From NCBI RefSeq assembly GCF_020382885.2, contig NC_058507.1, forward strand, positions 2,373,715-2,437,714: DNA of 64,000 bases. Reading direction: 5' to 3'. This stretch comes from Scatophagus argus. Its lineage: Eukaryota; Chordata; Actinopteri; Scatophagidae. This document shows, in pieces, positions 10,429-22,950 of this stretch. The stretch's first letter is position 1; every line of letters starts with the position of its first letter. The notes under the pieces are model-generated. The model did not search any database. It was not told the origin of the DNA and worked only from the letters and a program-made list of their open reading frames with translations. Both the position numbers and the translations under genes were made by a program.

Positions 10429-13400
10429 ATGGCTAAGTGGGGAGAAGGAGACCCTCGTTGGATTGTAGAGGAGAGAGCCGATGCGACTAACGTCAATAAT
10501 TGGCACTGGTGAGATTTGATGAAAGGACATTGACTGCTAGCTATCCCGCTAATGCTAACATCACAAATTCGGCTCGTATTTATGTCAAGCTACAGCTGTT
10601 CTTTCGGCTTTTGATTCACTGTGCAGACCGGTTATTGTAACGGTTAGGCTAATAAACAGCCCCGAGTGTGTTATTAAAGTAAATTTTCACATTTGGGGAA
10701 CGTATTTAAGCTAACCTTAAGCTCGGTTTCAAGTTAGCCTCGCCTGTAGCCAGCTAACGCAGCTGTAGCTTCAGATGCATGCAGTCAGGTCGTTAGCCGT
10801 CGGTGGTGGTTAACAAAACTGTCCGTTACATCCCACGTGTCTCGGTGTTATAAATGACTTTAAAATGTACTAAAATGGTAAAGAAACTGATGTCAATACA
10901 TAAGAGACCACAGTCTAAGTTAGCTCCGTTTACAGAGCGACTGTAAAATGTAGCTGCTCTCTGAAATGTTTGAGTAGATCGAGATTTTGGTGTTCCTACA
11001 GTTGTTTCTATCTTGATGTGAGAGCGAAACATTAGTATATAAGAGACCATAAGTATTCAGATTTCCACAGGTTACTTATATACTGATTACATATTAATCT
11101 TTATGCTGCTGTTGGGGGTATCGTCGTGTGTACACTCGACAAATCTCAGAGTTGCCCCAAGACGCAAGGTGATCTCAGGATGTTGTGTCATGAATAGAGT
11201 GTACTCAGTGGTAACTCATTTGTCATCTCACTGAAACATGAAACACGACGGGCACCGAGAACAGAAAAGACTGACACACGTCAGTGTGACAGTGTAAATA
11301 CTCAAGGAACAGAAGGTGTAGATTTGTGTTGTTTACCTGTTTGTATGTTGTCTCTTGTCATTGTGGTCTCCACTGGTCTTTGCAGGACCGAACGAGATGC
11401 GACAAACTGGTCGTCAGACAAATTAAAATCCCTGCTCCTCGGGGTGAGTGTGGAGAACGACGAGGGGAGCTGCGAGGTGACCGAAGTCAGCAAGTTGGAT
11501 GGAGAGGCCTCGATTAACAACCGCAAAGGGAAGCTTATTTTCTTTTATGAATGGAACCTGAAAGCTACCTGGACTGGTAAGAACAAGGCTGAGGCTGTCT
11601 GTTGACTTTGTTGTTTTTTGGGCAGTTAAGTTGAATGTGTTTGTGTAAAACTGGTCATTCGTCTGCTGACAGCAGTGTCACTGCTGCACGATTACAGATG
11701 AGACAGGAGGAAACTAATGTCACCTGCCTGCCGTCGCGCTCGTTTCCACCACAAATGATTGTTAAGATAGAAAAGGACAGTAACTCAATAGCCGATCAAA
11801 AGGAGATTTGCTTTTGCTATTTTCTGCACTGTTTGAGGCTGCTGACATCCGTATCCTCTGTGTTTTACCAGGAAAGTCGAAAGCTGGAGTCAAATATAAA
11901 GGAACAATTGAAGTTCCAAACCTGTCTGATGAGAACGACATGGACGATCTTGATGTAAGTCTCGCTGTAGAACTCATGTAAACTGATTTCTAACTGACCG
12001 AGTGATGGAGGAACAGTGTGGTGATGACCCGTCCTGTGATCTTTGTGCAGATTTCTATATCACTGAATAAAGACGAACCTGAGACGCCATTAATCAGCCT
12101 GATGAAGACAAAAGGAGCTGATAAAATCCGCGACGCCCTGGGAAGCTACGTTGGGTTCTTAAAAACAGGTGAGTGAAACCTTAAAGGACCGACAGACAGA
12201 AAACGGGTCAACTTGCCACCATAACTCAAAAGCTCTGTCTTTGAATTTCCTGTGTTTACTGTTTAAACCCCAACAAGCCTGTATTTTAATGAGTTTAAAA
12301 ATGCTGTGTGGAAACACTGGGTTAAAATAACAGAAATGGTATTAAATTTCTTATGTATGACAAAATCCACGAACTTTGCTGACGCTGACCTGTGAATAGT
12401 AGAATTAGTTTTAACAAAACTGAGGATCAACACCCTCAAATATTAAACCCTTTGTATTGGTTTCAAAGTTGACTTTTGTTGTATTTGGGTGTTCATAGAA
12501 ATGCTTGAAATTCAGTGAAGATGAAGAGGAAGCTGCGTTTTGATCTGAGTTGTGTTTTGTTGTTGTTGCAGAGTTCACACAGGGGATGATCCTGCCGACA
12601 GCCAACGGTGTGGCCAAGCCTGAGTCCACATCGCAGTCCAAAGCCAAGCTGGATAAAACTCGGGTTCGTCCTGACACTCGCTTACAGAACATCTCCAGCC
12701 AGCAGCTACGTTTCACAGTTTCAGACAAATCTCTAAATTATTTACTGTAACAGTCAGGAAGCGCCAGTGTTTTCCTTGCGGCAGTGCAGCAGATCTCCCC
12801 TCACCAGACTTTTGTTCTCGTTGGAACAGATTTCCTCCTCAAGCAGCACAGCTGCTCCAGTCAACGCCGGCGTCAAGATCCCCACCTGCAAATTCAGCTT
12901 GAAAGAAACGTTCCTCACTTCACCAGCTGACCTCTACAGGGTCTTCCTGAACCAGGAGGTGAGCCTCACCTGTTTACCTGCTCTACCTGACCCTGCTTTG
13001 CTTCAGGCTTCAACAAATGTCCACCGTATTCTGTCTGATGTGTACAGCTGAACAAGAGGCTGTTCACACCTGGCATTAAGCAGGGTCTTGGCTTGACAGC
13101 TCCGCACCTGTCGCTTCACACCTGGGACTAGAATGAACCTCAACATGCATCTTGAGTGACCACATGTGATCGTTTTTTTTCCACAGAGAAAGAGATTATT
13201 TAATGTGTGGCATGTGCTTAGATTACACAAAGGCCCAAATAATCAGTAATTTGTCTTAAACAGCTTTTCACAACATTTCTGAAGTATTTTAAAGGGAGTC
13301 TGGGCAACAAAAATGTCCAACCAAACGGAAATCAGAATCATGTCGTTACGTCGGTTGAGTAGGTGGTCCTTCACTGTGGTCCATTAGGCATTAAAAAGAA

Positions 13401-14475
13401 AAATAAAAGTGGTCAAATGTGGCCCAGGCCACCTGTGAACGTGGTCTGACTGACCTGATGTCAGTGTGTCCTGGGTGCGTTCACACCTGTGTGGATGTCA
13501 GCAGGTCTGAGCTCCTTACGAAGCACATGTCAGTGTTTGATTCTGGCTGTGTGTTGAAAGTTTTGTTTATCCGTGTGCAGATGGTCCAGGCGTTCACACA
13601 CGCTCCTGCCACAGTGGACGGCGAAAGGGGCGGAAAGTTTCGTCTTCTAGAAGGAAACGTTTTCGGCGAATTCACAGAGCTGGTAAGACTCAACCTTTTA
13701 CACCATAAAACAAATCCGGATTATTTCCACTCGTGTCAGCGGTTCAAGATTTACTTTGATTTGAAGTGGATAATTTCTCCTAACGTGAATCCTCTGTCCA
13801 CCAGGTGCCTGATGAGAAAATAGTCATGAAGTGGAGGTTTAACAACTGGCCCTGCGGTAAGTGGATTTATGTGATTTAATAGGCTGTGTGCCACAAAACA
13901 TTAAATGTGATTTGGACAAACATTTTAGGTTTATCCATTCAAACAAACTTCAACTGCTAAAACAAGTTGTTTGTTAAAAGAGGCTGGTATGAACACTTTG
14001 TTTTCCATATTTCCATATAAAACATTTGTGATTGCTGGCTTAACAAAATATTGATGATATTTTTGACATTCAGACTACGAGTATATGATTGATCAGACAG
14101 ATGGGTAATAATAACGAGCAGCTTGTGATTGCTGGACGACAGAGTGAAGCTCTCACATTAGTGGATAAGAAAAGTTGATGTCGTGTCCTGCACACTCAGA
14201 GTTGTGTTCCTCGGCAATGAGGGAACGTAGAACCTTTAGAACAACTCGCCGCACGTCTTCAGACGCTTCGCGTTAACGTGTGGTCTCGTCTCCGCTCCAC
14301 AGAGCATTACGCCACAATCACGATGACTTTCCTGGACCGGAGCAGCGAGACGGAGCTGAAGGTGGAGTGTCGAGGCGTGCCGAACAGCGAGGAGGAGCGG
14401 ACGAAAGAGGGCTGGAAGAGATACTACTTTGAGGCTATTAAACAGACTTTTGGCTACGGAGCCCGACTCTTCTGA
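10429..14475 (+). CDS. ahsa1: Activator of 90 kDa heat shock protein ATPase 1 (Aha1)
   Basis: This is the cytosolic co-chaperone that binds the Hsp90 middle domain and stimulates its ATPase. Nine exons: 10429-10508, 11386-11576, 11872-11954, 12051-12168, 12572-12663, 12830-12958, 13581-13682, 13805-13856 and 14303-14475. All phases join, giving 339 aa (human 338). The protein begins MAKWGEGDPRWIVEERADAT, followed by the conserved NVNNWHW. The N-terminal Aha1 domain (about residues 1-160) contains SKLDGEASINNRKGKLIFFY. The C-terminal START/Bet v 1-like AHSA1 domain (about 205-335) contains VKIPTCKFSLKETFLTSP, VQAFTHAPAT and the end QTFGYGARLF. The donor of exon 5 (CGG then GTTCGT) is weak but gives the only in-frame join. 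It is divergent from cdca4 and convergent with the drap1-like gene. Whether this is the a or b teleost copy cannot be told. Confidence 0.95.
13058..13495. repeat. MITE-like repeat in ahsa1 intron 6
   Basis: GTTCACACCTGGCATTAA near the left edge, and TTCACACCTG variants at the right edge and inside, resemble short non-autonomous DNA elements common in fish. Boundaries are uncertain and no target duplication was established. Confidence 0.3.
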
Positions 14476-14748
14476 AGACGGCCCCACCGTAGTTCTGTTT
14501 TCTTTTCCGTTCTGAGTTTTTAAACTTGTCCTCCGATCTGCCACGAGACGTCCCCGTTGTAAACTCATAGCACGAGTTAACGAAAAGAGACAAAATAAGT
14601 GAAGGCCGATCTGCCACCCGTCTGTGTATGTGTATGTTTTTAAGTTTTGAACATATTTAAATCTCGGTTTCTCCCACCAGTGTTTTTGGTCAGTCGTTCA
14701 GAGGAACGTGAAGTGGACTGTGCCTTTGGGACTGTGGATGGAAAATGG

Positions 14749-14754
14749 AATAAA
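14749..14754 (+). promoter_or_regulatory. ahsa1 poly(A) signal
   Basis: AATAAA lies 274 bp past the ahsa1 stop codon. A second AATAAA occurs near 14828. Confidence 0.55.
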
Positions 14755-14859
14755 GCAAAGAATCTATAGAACCACTAGAGCTTATTGGCCCCCACTTCTA
14801 TAAATATGTAATTACTGCAAGAGTTAAAATAAATGTTGTTTTTCTTTTATTTGAAAAGA

Positions 14860-15560
14860 AGAAATTTCCATTGAAATTTTTTTTTTTTTTTTACTTATTT
14901 TACTCTTTTCAAGTGTAACTGTAGTGAAGATGCTTTGAGCAGACATGCATGTTTAGTTTCTAATTTCAAACTGCCGGAGGGAGGAATGACTACTGGATCT
15001 CAGCTTTACTCGTGAAGTTTGTCACTTATAGCTTTACCGTACTGTATTGGAGACCTGATTTCATGCACGGTTTCAGCGTCTGCCTGTCTGTGATCAGATC
15101 AGACCTTCAGCACGAACACCAACGTTCAGTCGGTGTCGCAACATGAAAAGGTTCGGTTCCTTGTGCAGGTAGCTGGCGTAGCATCTCGAGACGTTTTGCT
15201 ATATTTGGCTTCAAAATGTACATTTCCAGTAAACAGTTTGCAGAACAAAATGCATCTATTTATTCATCATTTCATTCCTTCATGATGTAAAAAATCCGAG
15301 TTGGTTGGAATAAACCAAAACCTGTATGCTCTTTATTTGTTTTTATTTATGTGAGCACATCTTTTATCTTCTTCGCATTAAATCTGTCAAATCACAGGCG
15401 CTGAAATGAACTCGTTTATTTGCAGTTCGATCACATTTAACATGAATGTTTACTGTCTTTAAGACGTCCATCTACAAGTGCTTCAAAATTAAATGCTTGA
15501 AAGAAAGCAAGCGGAGACTCGGTGATGCGTAACAAACTGGGAGACGTGACGTCTTAGCCA
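14860..15560. other. Spacer between convergent 3' ends
   Basis: No coding exon is seen between the ahsa1 3' end and the drap1-like 3' end. The stretch contains a T run at 14878-14892 and is otherwise unremarkable. Confidence 0.45.
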
Positions 15561-15576
15561 TCAATCAGGGCAAACG

Positions 15577-15582
15577 TTTATT
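15577..15582 (-). promoter_or_regulatory. Candidate poly(A) signal of the drap1-like gene
   Basis: TTTATT on the plus strand gives AATAAA on the minus strand, about 340 bp beyond the drap1-like stop. Confidence 0.4.
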
Positions 15583-15918
15583 TTCAATTCAACTACAAAA
15601 CAAAAATTTGAAGCAAACAGCTTGAACCACAAAAAAGCTTTAGACTTGAAAAGTCTGAAGTCCGTATTTTCTCCGTTCTAATGCCCATCTGGTACAAACA
15701 AAAAGGGATTCAATACTAAACTTTTCTTCCAAAGAAAATAGAAAAGCTGGCAGGCGAAGCTCTTAAATGTGTAACTCAAATGTTTTTTTTTCCCCCTAAA
15801 ACAACAACACCCACCAAAACGGTGACCCGGGCGAGTTTAAACAAAGAGAAACTCTGAAACAGAAGTGACAGGATGAACGGATGTGCTGCAGCTCCTTCCT
15901 CTGGCCGAACGGTCGCCG

Positions 15919-18679
15919 TCACAAGCAGATGAAAAGCTCCGACTCCTGCAACAAACGGAGCAAAAAGAGTCGCGTGTGATCAGTGTTGCTTTTCTCTCGT
16001 CTGCTCGTCCCACAGCAGATAAATAAAATAAATTAAACCCCTTTCAGTTCAGCGAACAACATGGCTGCGGGTCAAACGTTACGTTTTTTAACCCCAAAAT
16101 CAAAGAATCTGAAATTAGTCTCCACGTTTGTGCTCCATCACACGGAGCTCCTCTCATTTCTCTGCCTCCTCGTCTCCTCCAGCCAGCATCACAGCACATT
16201 CAAACTACATGCTGTTGCACAACTGAGGCTTCACGTTGAGTCCTGACGCTCCGTTAAGACTCCTGAATTTGAACTGAAAAGAAAAAACATGCACTTTTGC
16301 AATATTGCAGCTTTACACCTCAGCGTGATGTCATCTTTCTGTCGGGGCAGCTGATGTTACGCAATCACTCGCCATGCAAAGCATTGTGGGTCAGAATGAA
16401 AGCAGAATGTTTTCAGAATCAGAATCAGAATTCCTTTATTTATCCCCGAAGGGAAATTCTTTAAATTTGGCCTAACGGATGAACCAAATGGCTCTGACTG
16501 CACTCCTTCGTGACATTTTCTCCTTTCGCCTCGACTTCTGTGTCCTTCAGTCTCATCCTCACCTCCTTCACTCAAATCTCAGCTAGGAAAGACTGAGATG
16601 CGAGGAGAGGAAGCGAGGAAAGGATGTACAAACCCATAACTGAGATTTGTTTTCTAGGGTGTAATGAACACTGCAGCCTCACGGGGGCGCTGTTGTAACT
16701 TCTTGCTGAGTTACAGGACCAGCTCTGGTGACGGACACTCGGGATCTCCTCGGGATCTGCGTCCTTGTGTCCGTGAGAGAAGTTAAAACACATCAAAGGG
16801 TAACGAGTGCGAGTCTTCGGCTGTGGGACACGTACGCTGGACGTGGAGTCGATGTCCACGGAGTCGAGCCTCGACCGCGCCGCCGTCTCCACCACGTCAG
16901 ACGCTTTTTTAGCAGAAGTTTCATGTCGTGTGGTCCTAGAAAAAACATCATGTAAAATAAGAGTGAGAGCTGAAACTACGAGATACTCAAAGCCAATTAA
17001 ACATTTAATGTCTGATTAATCTATAAATTAGTATGGAAGATAAACACTGCAGGCTTAGTGAGCTTTAAGTGAGCTTTAAGTGAGCTTTGTCACTGAAGAC
17101 AACGTGCAAACAGCATTTCAAAGCAAAATAACGTAATGTGGCTTTTACCTCACTTGCAAAAATGTTTGACTCTTCCTGCCTTAAAGCCTGAGACGGCAGC
17201 CTGTTGCCTCAGTGCTAAAACAGAAATGTTGTGGTGTCTACCTGTACAACGGCCACATGCCCATCCCTCTGTTGTCCTTCTGGGCTGCCGTAGACGTGGC
17301 TCGCTCCGCCAGGCCCTTGAGGAAGTCAAAGAGCTCCTCTGACTCGATGCATTGCTTCCTACAGGACAACACAAACTGACGGTAAACATAACGTAAAGAA
17401 GAAGAAGGAAGAACACAGACTGCAGTGACTGCCGGTCTGCTCGTGCCAGTCGCTCTGAGTCAGACGAGGTTTCTTGCGTTCCCGGGTCCAGATTAGGTCG
17501 GGCGCACTTGAGCGAAGGAGGAACCACTTACATATGAGCGACAGACACGACGCTGCTGAGCTTTGACTGAGTTATCAGGCAGGTTTTGGTCAGCAGACAC
17601 TTCAGGAACATTTCCAGGGCCCGAGCTGATCGCTGCAGTTCAGGACTTCACAGCCTTAACGCATCCCCCTTCATTACCCAGTTTCCCCCAGCGATCAGTA
17701 AAGTATTCTGATCCTGATTTCAGCAGAAAAACAGATTGTATCACCTGCAGGTACATTTTGATTTACTGTTTATTGTTGCAGCTCTTTTTTGTTAATCAGT
17801 GCCTCGTTGTAAAGCAGCAGTGCATTAAACAGAGCAGCTGGTGTCTTCCTTTGCCTTGGAGGGCTGCAGACCAGATGGATGAGAGTTGAATTAAAAGCCT
17901 AAAAGCCTCCAGAGGGCTGAGCAGGAACTTCTGTCTGCTCAGACGTGTTTAAAGGATACAGATGATCACAGGAACCGCCATGGCAATCCTCCCCACCTCT
18001 GCGTCCTTCTGCATGATCTTTTTGATGCGACTCTGGAAGAAAACAACCAGACAAACAAAGATTTCACCCCTTACAAAACATAGAGAGATGGCATACAAGT
18101 TCAGCTGCTGCATTCAGGTGCTCCTCGTGATCCACTGCTTCCTACGGTTATTCAGTGTCAGACCAATTATAACTCACATCTGAATCTGTTCACTTCGCTT
18201 CTGATCCGTGTCTTTCCCTTCCTGTATTGTTCTTTTACTTCCTGTTTCTTTCTTTTCCATCAATTTTGAAGGGTTTTTTTTCTTTTTACAGGGTTAAATT
18301 TGACTTAGGTTTCATCCAAACAGGACCAGAGCCGAGTAGCCTATATCTCATCTATCAAGTATTTTTTCTAGCATCTGAATGTTGGGTATGTTCACCTTTA
18401 GTTCTACTACAAGCTGTTAACTCAACCTCCGTGTTGTCCTCACTGAGAAAAACCGCTGAAAACACGCTTGACAGGCGTAGAGTTTACCACTTTGTCAGGA
18501 AGGCGAGGGCCAGATTTTCGACAGCCCGTGAAAGCGGCGGGTACACTCCATGCTACATGAACGAAGCTAGCCGTTAGCTTGTGGTTTCATCTGTCGTTTT
18601 AACAGCTTTAACGTCGCAGAATAAAGTTAATACTCACAGGAGGGAACCGTACAGTATATCTTCTCTTCTGTCTGGGCAT
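15919..18679 (-). CDS. Divergent DRAP1-like (NC2 alpha-like) histone-fold protein
   Basis: Six exons on the minus strand: 18638-18679, 17960-18032, 17532-17625, 17242-17358, 16836-16935 and 15919-15945. Every junction is GT..AG and in phase, giving 150 aa. The protein opens MPRQKRRYTVRFPPSRIKKI, then MQKDAEVGRIAMAVPVIIS and RALEMFLKCLL, with HMKQCIESEELFDFLKGL closing the histone fold (about residues 8-90). This follows DRAP1 closely. DRAP1 (NC2 alpha) pairs with DR1 to block TFIIB recruitment at TBP-bound promoters. Beyond residue about 92 the protein differs: there is no Pro-rich tail and no acidic DYDS-type end, only a Ser/Arg-containing linker (RLDSVDIDSTSSESEL) ending FICL. It is therefore probably a paralogue, or a fast-evolving drap1, of unknown specific role. 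It is divergent from the plb1-like locus about 700 bp away. Confidence 0.8.
16418..16468. repeat. Short teleost repeat tail
   Basis: CAGAATCAGAATCAGAATTC followed by CTTTATTTATCCCCGAAGGG and AAATTC is the end sequence of a common fish interspersed repeat. A related tail occurs at 45053-45098. Confidence 0.5.
17060..17090. repeat. Short tandem repeat, about 12 bp unit
   Basis: GTGAGCTTTAA is repeated nearly three times in a row in an intron of the drap1-like gene. Confidence 0.6.
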
Positions 18680-19959
18680 TTTACTCGCTTTAATCCGCGA
18701 TCTTCGATCACATTTTTCATGTTTTTACCGCAAACCGCCGCTAAGTCCATTTGTTTACCTTCAGCAGGAGCAAACCTGAAAATAGTGAAAACATACATGC
18801 GCGCGCACACGCACGCACACCGGAGGTGCGCGCCCCCCCCGCCCGCGTGACCCCCAACAACGACGTCGTGACCCCGCGGTAAGAAAACAACTTCATTTTA
18901 TTTCATTTCACCATTTCACCAACGTCATATTTTCATTTTATTTCATAGTAAACTATTTGAAAAGAACCTCAAAAGGAGCCATTATAGAACACACGTCAAT
19001 GGAGATCACAACCTTACAGTCAGAGATGAAACCAAGGACTTTGACTATACTGAATTATGACCCGTGCAGGCACATAATAAACAACAGGCACAAAACCTAA
19101 ACCTGTCAGTGTGTACAAATATCCAATCCTCACTTGGTGTTTTCTCTCTTTGTAAACTTTAAGTGAAGCTACACGCCAGTGAACAAACTGAGCTGACGTT
19201 TTCATTTGGATTTTACAAGCTTGTTATTACCAAACGATTATCTGCAGAATATCACTGCAGGCAAACCTGTGCTGGCACTTCAAAGTTCAGAGATAATCCT
19301 AATCAGAAGGTTGTGTGACTCTAATAAAGCTTCGAACCGGCATTCTCTCTGTGATTCTGTCTTTGTGTGGACACCATGTCGTCCATGTTGTCCCCTGTGC
19401 TGTTTGTCCTGTATCTGCATGTTGGCCACACGTCATGCAGACGGTAAGCAGACTGCTGGGATGTGACAGCAGCTCTTCTTTGTATTGTGTTAACTGAAAA
19501 CAACTATTTTAGTTGGCTGTTTTACAGCCTGCCAGCTCGTCTGCAGGGTGGATCTGAACAAACGTGTCCACACAGCATCTGAAACTTTATCATTTGTTAT
19601 TATTTCTCCTCTGGCTCGCAGGCTGCGTACTGAGGGAAGAAGATTTCACGCAGGTAAACGTTCAACATCATTTTAGTGTTTAGCTCCAGTCGAGGTGAAA
19701 ACAGCCTTCACAGCCTTCGAGTCACTCTGAGCAACGTGAATGAATGGATGGGAATGTAAACACGAGTTTGACAGTACAAAACTGACAGTAAAACAACCTG
19801 AGGGTGTGGACACATCATGTGGATTTTTATCTGATCTCAGCCATGAATGCAGCTACATTTTACATCTGTTTTATTCAATCAGTGTGTATTAATTCCACTG
19901 ATTGTACGTATTTTTAAATGAATTCATTAAAAGGCGTCATACCAACGTCAGCATGTGCC

Positions 19960-20228
19960 AAGAGTTAAGAAAGACAGTTGGCTGATAATCACTTAATAGT
20001 TTCAGTCATTTTTAAACGAGCTTCTTGTGTGTCAGGATTTGCTGCTTTTCTGTGGTTTTAGTAAGTGAGGAGTCGCTGGGCTTCAGATTGTTGGTTGGAC
20101 AAAAAGAAGGAATTTAAAGATGTTACTTTTTTCCCTGGGGAAACCATGATGAGCATTTTTTGAACATTTTATAGATTCAGTGACTGATCAGTTAACTGTA
20201 AAAATAATCAGCAGATTAATCAATAATG
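19960..20228. repeat. GATTAATCGATTA-type dispersed repeat
   Basis: The phrases CACTTAATAGTTTCAGTCA, GTCAGGATTTGCTGCTTTTC and GGGGAAACCATGATGAGCA recur, with variation, at 39445-39640. The outer parts hold GATTAATC-like sequence. This is a multicopy teleost element, probably non-autonomous. It lies in the plb1-like locus. Confidence 0.55.
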
Positions 20229-20669
20229 AAAATAAAGGTTAGTTGTGGCCTTAAAGAGACAGCTCTTTCCAAAACATGGCTGCCACCCCGAGGCACTCAG
20301 ACTCGTGCTGGGTGCCGTCAGGAACCAGGACCGAGCCTGTCTTACCGCGTCCAGATCAGTCGTAGAAGGTGTGCAACAGTGACATGATAGGAGAAAAAAA
20401 CCAGTCTGCTCGTAGAAGTTCAACCCTGAAAATTTTTATTCATTTTTATTAACTCAGAAAGCCTTTAAACACATCTGCAGTGACACCAAGATAAGTAAGA
20501 TTAAGCACATAAGACAATCAAAATAAGTTTCATCCTAAAGAAGGCTTAAGTTCTACTTTAAAACAACCCCAAAATGGTGTAAAACCAAAAATCTAAAGAA
20601 ATCTGAAACAGTAACTTAGTGATGCCAGCACATCAGCAGCCATAAGAGAGTCTGGGTTTCAGTTCAGTT

Positions 20670-21050
20670 CAATTCAATTTATTTATGTAGCACCAAATCA
20701 CAACAAAAGTTGTCTCATGACATTTAGAGCAGGTCTAGACCAAACTCTTTAAGAGACGGACCCCACAAAACCCAACAAAACCCCCACGTGGAAGCGCTTG
20801 GCGACTGTGATGAGGAAAAACTTCCTTTTATGAGGCAGAAACGTCAGAGCAGACTCAGACACAGCAGTATTGTAACTATAAAAAAAACAGTATCAGCAAT
20901 AATAAAGATGATAGTGGTAGTAGTAGTAGTAATAACAATGATGCAGAAATTTAGAAGCTGGTATTAACAGTCGTGGGTGTCAAGCGGGACCACAGCAGGA
21001 GGTCCAGACACGATCAATGGGAACCTGAGAAACTGAGGGTGCATGCAAAA
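20670..21050. repeat. Dispersed teleost repeat
   Basis: CAATTCAATTTATTTATGTA followed by GCACCAAATCACAACAAAAG, GAGCAGGTCTAGACC, GAGGAAAAACTTCC and a final GTCCAGACACGATC forms a familiar fish interspersed repeat. Class not assigned. A short TAG/TAA microsatellite lies at 20908-20935. Confidence 0.6.
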
Positions 21051-21689
21051 TGTTGGCTCTCACTGAGTTAAGTTTAAAAATCATCAGCCTTTATAGACTC
21101 TATACACACCCTTGTACACATTGCCAGAGTTCATTTTAACAGTTTAGATCATTCACCCTGAAGGCATCTTGGCTGTCGTCAGAGCAAACGGGCCTGCGGT
21201 CACTTTAAACACAACGTTATACTAACATTGACAGTGGCAATGCGTCTGTGTGCTTTTCCAGCAGGACGTTTCGGGAACTGATTTTCTCCAGCGTCGCCTG
21301 CGTCCTCCGTTCAGCTGCCCGGATACGACTCCGTCTCCCGCCGTCCCCACGTCCGGTGAGTGTCACCCAAACAAAGTGGGGTTCCTGAGGGGGATCCAGT
21401 AGAAGCACTTATCTTCACTGTGACTCCATCCATGAGTAACACAGTGACAGGTGGTGCGGCTGGGTTTGGACGCAGGTTTCATACACTTTCTGTGACAAAA
21501 AGACAAAAACTCTGACCAGACGGGGGTCCGTGGTTTCGTTTTGTCGGTTCAGGAGTCCCTCGTGTGAAAGACGCACTGACCTGAACAACGTGGAAGTGCT
21601 TTACGTGGGTATAGATCTGAGGTAGTTGTACTCATATACAGAAAGAAGGGATTATTGACAGAACACAATATCACCGTCTTTATCCGCAA

Positions 21690-22055
21690 GATTCTATGCC
21701 TTGCTTATATGGACTTCCTAAAATCCATAAAGAAGGGGCTCCACTCAGACCCATTGTCAGCAGCATTCACTCGGTCACTTACAACATTGCCCAACACGTG
21801 GCGAACATCCTGGCTCCCTTGGTGGGCAACACCCCCCACCATATACAAAATTCCATTGATTTTGTGAAGTCCGAAACTTAAGAATGGATCCAGATAAAAC
21901 CATGGTGTCCTACGACGAAGCTTTGGAAACAGTAAGAGAGCGACTTCCACAGGACGACCCCCACCCAGGACAGAACAAAACTCAGACCAGAACACATGTG
22001 CCACGTATTTGGATTTTTCAGAAACCAGAAACTCTTACTTTGTTTTTACAGTAAT
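21690..22055 (+). mobile_element. Penelope-like reverse transcriptase fragment
   Basis: An open stretch reads LYGLPKIHKEGAPLRPIVSS and continues to AQHVANILAPLVGNTPHH, the characteristic PKIHK/PLRPIVS segment of Penelope-like elements. Downstream, after a stop, DPDKTMVSYD and EALETVRERLPQDD follow the family but lack the residues expected between them, and the frame then drifts. It is a 5' and 3' truncated, internally deleted copy inserted in the plb1-like locus. Confidence 0.75.
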
Positions 22056-22202
22056 CACATCGTCACCACCTTCCAGTCCTCGTTGAAGTTCTCCACTGCA
22101 GCACTGAGGGAAATAAAACTATCTGGCAGCGTTTTTTACAAATTAGCATACAAGATTTTCTCACACGAAACATATGGAGATGTACAAATGACTAGTTGAC
22201 TA

Positions 22203-22465
22203 AAGGAACAGTTCACCCAAAAATGAAAACTCAGTCATAATCTCATCACCTGCATGCTGACAGAAAGTTTCTTAGTCAACTAAATGTTACAGCTTTCATC
22301 TAAACAACTGAAGAAGCTGCACTTGCTTTAAGATTTAAAAGACCAAACCAAACCAACATGATGTAAAAAGATGTTATTTACCTAGAGATCTCCCGCTCTC
22401 AAAACTTCCGGTTTTGTAGGGGGCGCTCATGAGGTGGACCAGAATGAATGGGAACCCATGGAGCT
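22203..22465. repeat. MITE-like repeat (AAAGGAACAGTTCACCC family)
   Basis: It starts AAAGGAACAGTTCACCCAAA and continues with AATGAAAACTCAGTCAT and TCTCATCACC, a repeat start seen many times in teleost genomes. Short related ends occur at 31369-31390 (opposite strand) and 37620-37640. Confidence 0.5.
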
Positions 22466-22624
22466 GTAGACCCAAAATGTAACTGTTATTGGTAACTGTT
22501 ATAAAAAAAATAATCCGTCAATTTTCATTAAGTTTTCTTTTAACCAGGCTGCTCACGTCTGCTGTAGCTGTGGTGAGGAAAATGCATAAGAACTATAATA
22601 CACAAAACCAAAACCGTATTACTG

Positions 22625-22825
22625 TGCTTAAGTTCACGTAATGATAATTGAAGTTTACCTGCCGTAACGTAATGCTGAATTTTACTTTCACTAAAGTAAC
22701 ATTTCCAGTGCAGGACTTCTTCTTGTACGTCTTCTTTCTCTTGCCTACGAAGACGAAGACTTTCTCTTGTGTACCGGAATATTTTTACTGTGTGGTATTT
22801 GTACTTTTACTTCTGTAAAGAACGA
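22625..22825. repeat. Degenerate TACTT-rich fish repeat
   Basis: The stretch has TTTACTTTCACTAAAGTAAC and GTACTTTTACTTCTGTAAAG, resembling the TACTTAAGTA repeat family also present at 30720, 32040, 32690 and 57540. Confidence 0.4.
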
Positions 22826-22950
22826 GGTGAGACATTTGAGGGCTTTTGCTGATGGCAAGACAAAGACAAACTTTGCAGTCACAGAAAGTTCTTTCCGACC
22901 TCCAGTTATTTTTTTAAGTCTGGCTGCAGTGATGTGGTGTGTATTCTCAG

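Noticed and set aside
19622-19653. Upstream acceptor for plb1-like exon 2
   Set aside because: Joining at 19622 reaches stop codons in the next exon when the signal-peptide frame is used; 19635 keeps the frame. The choice still needs transcript evidence.
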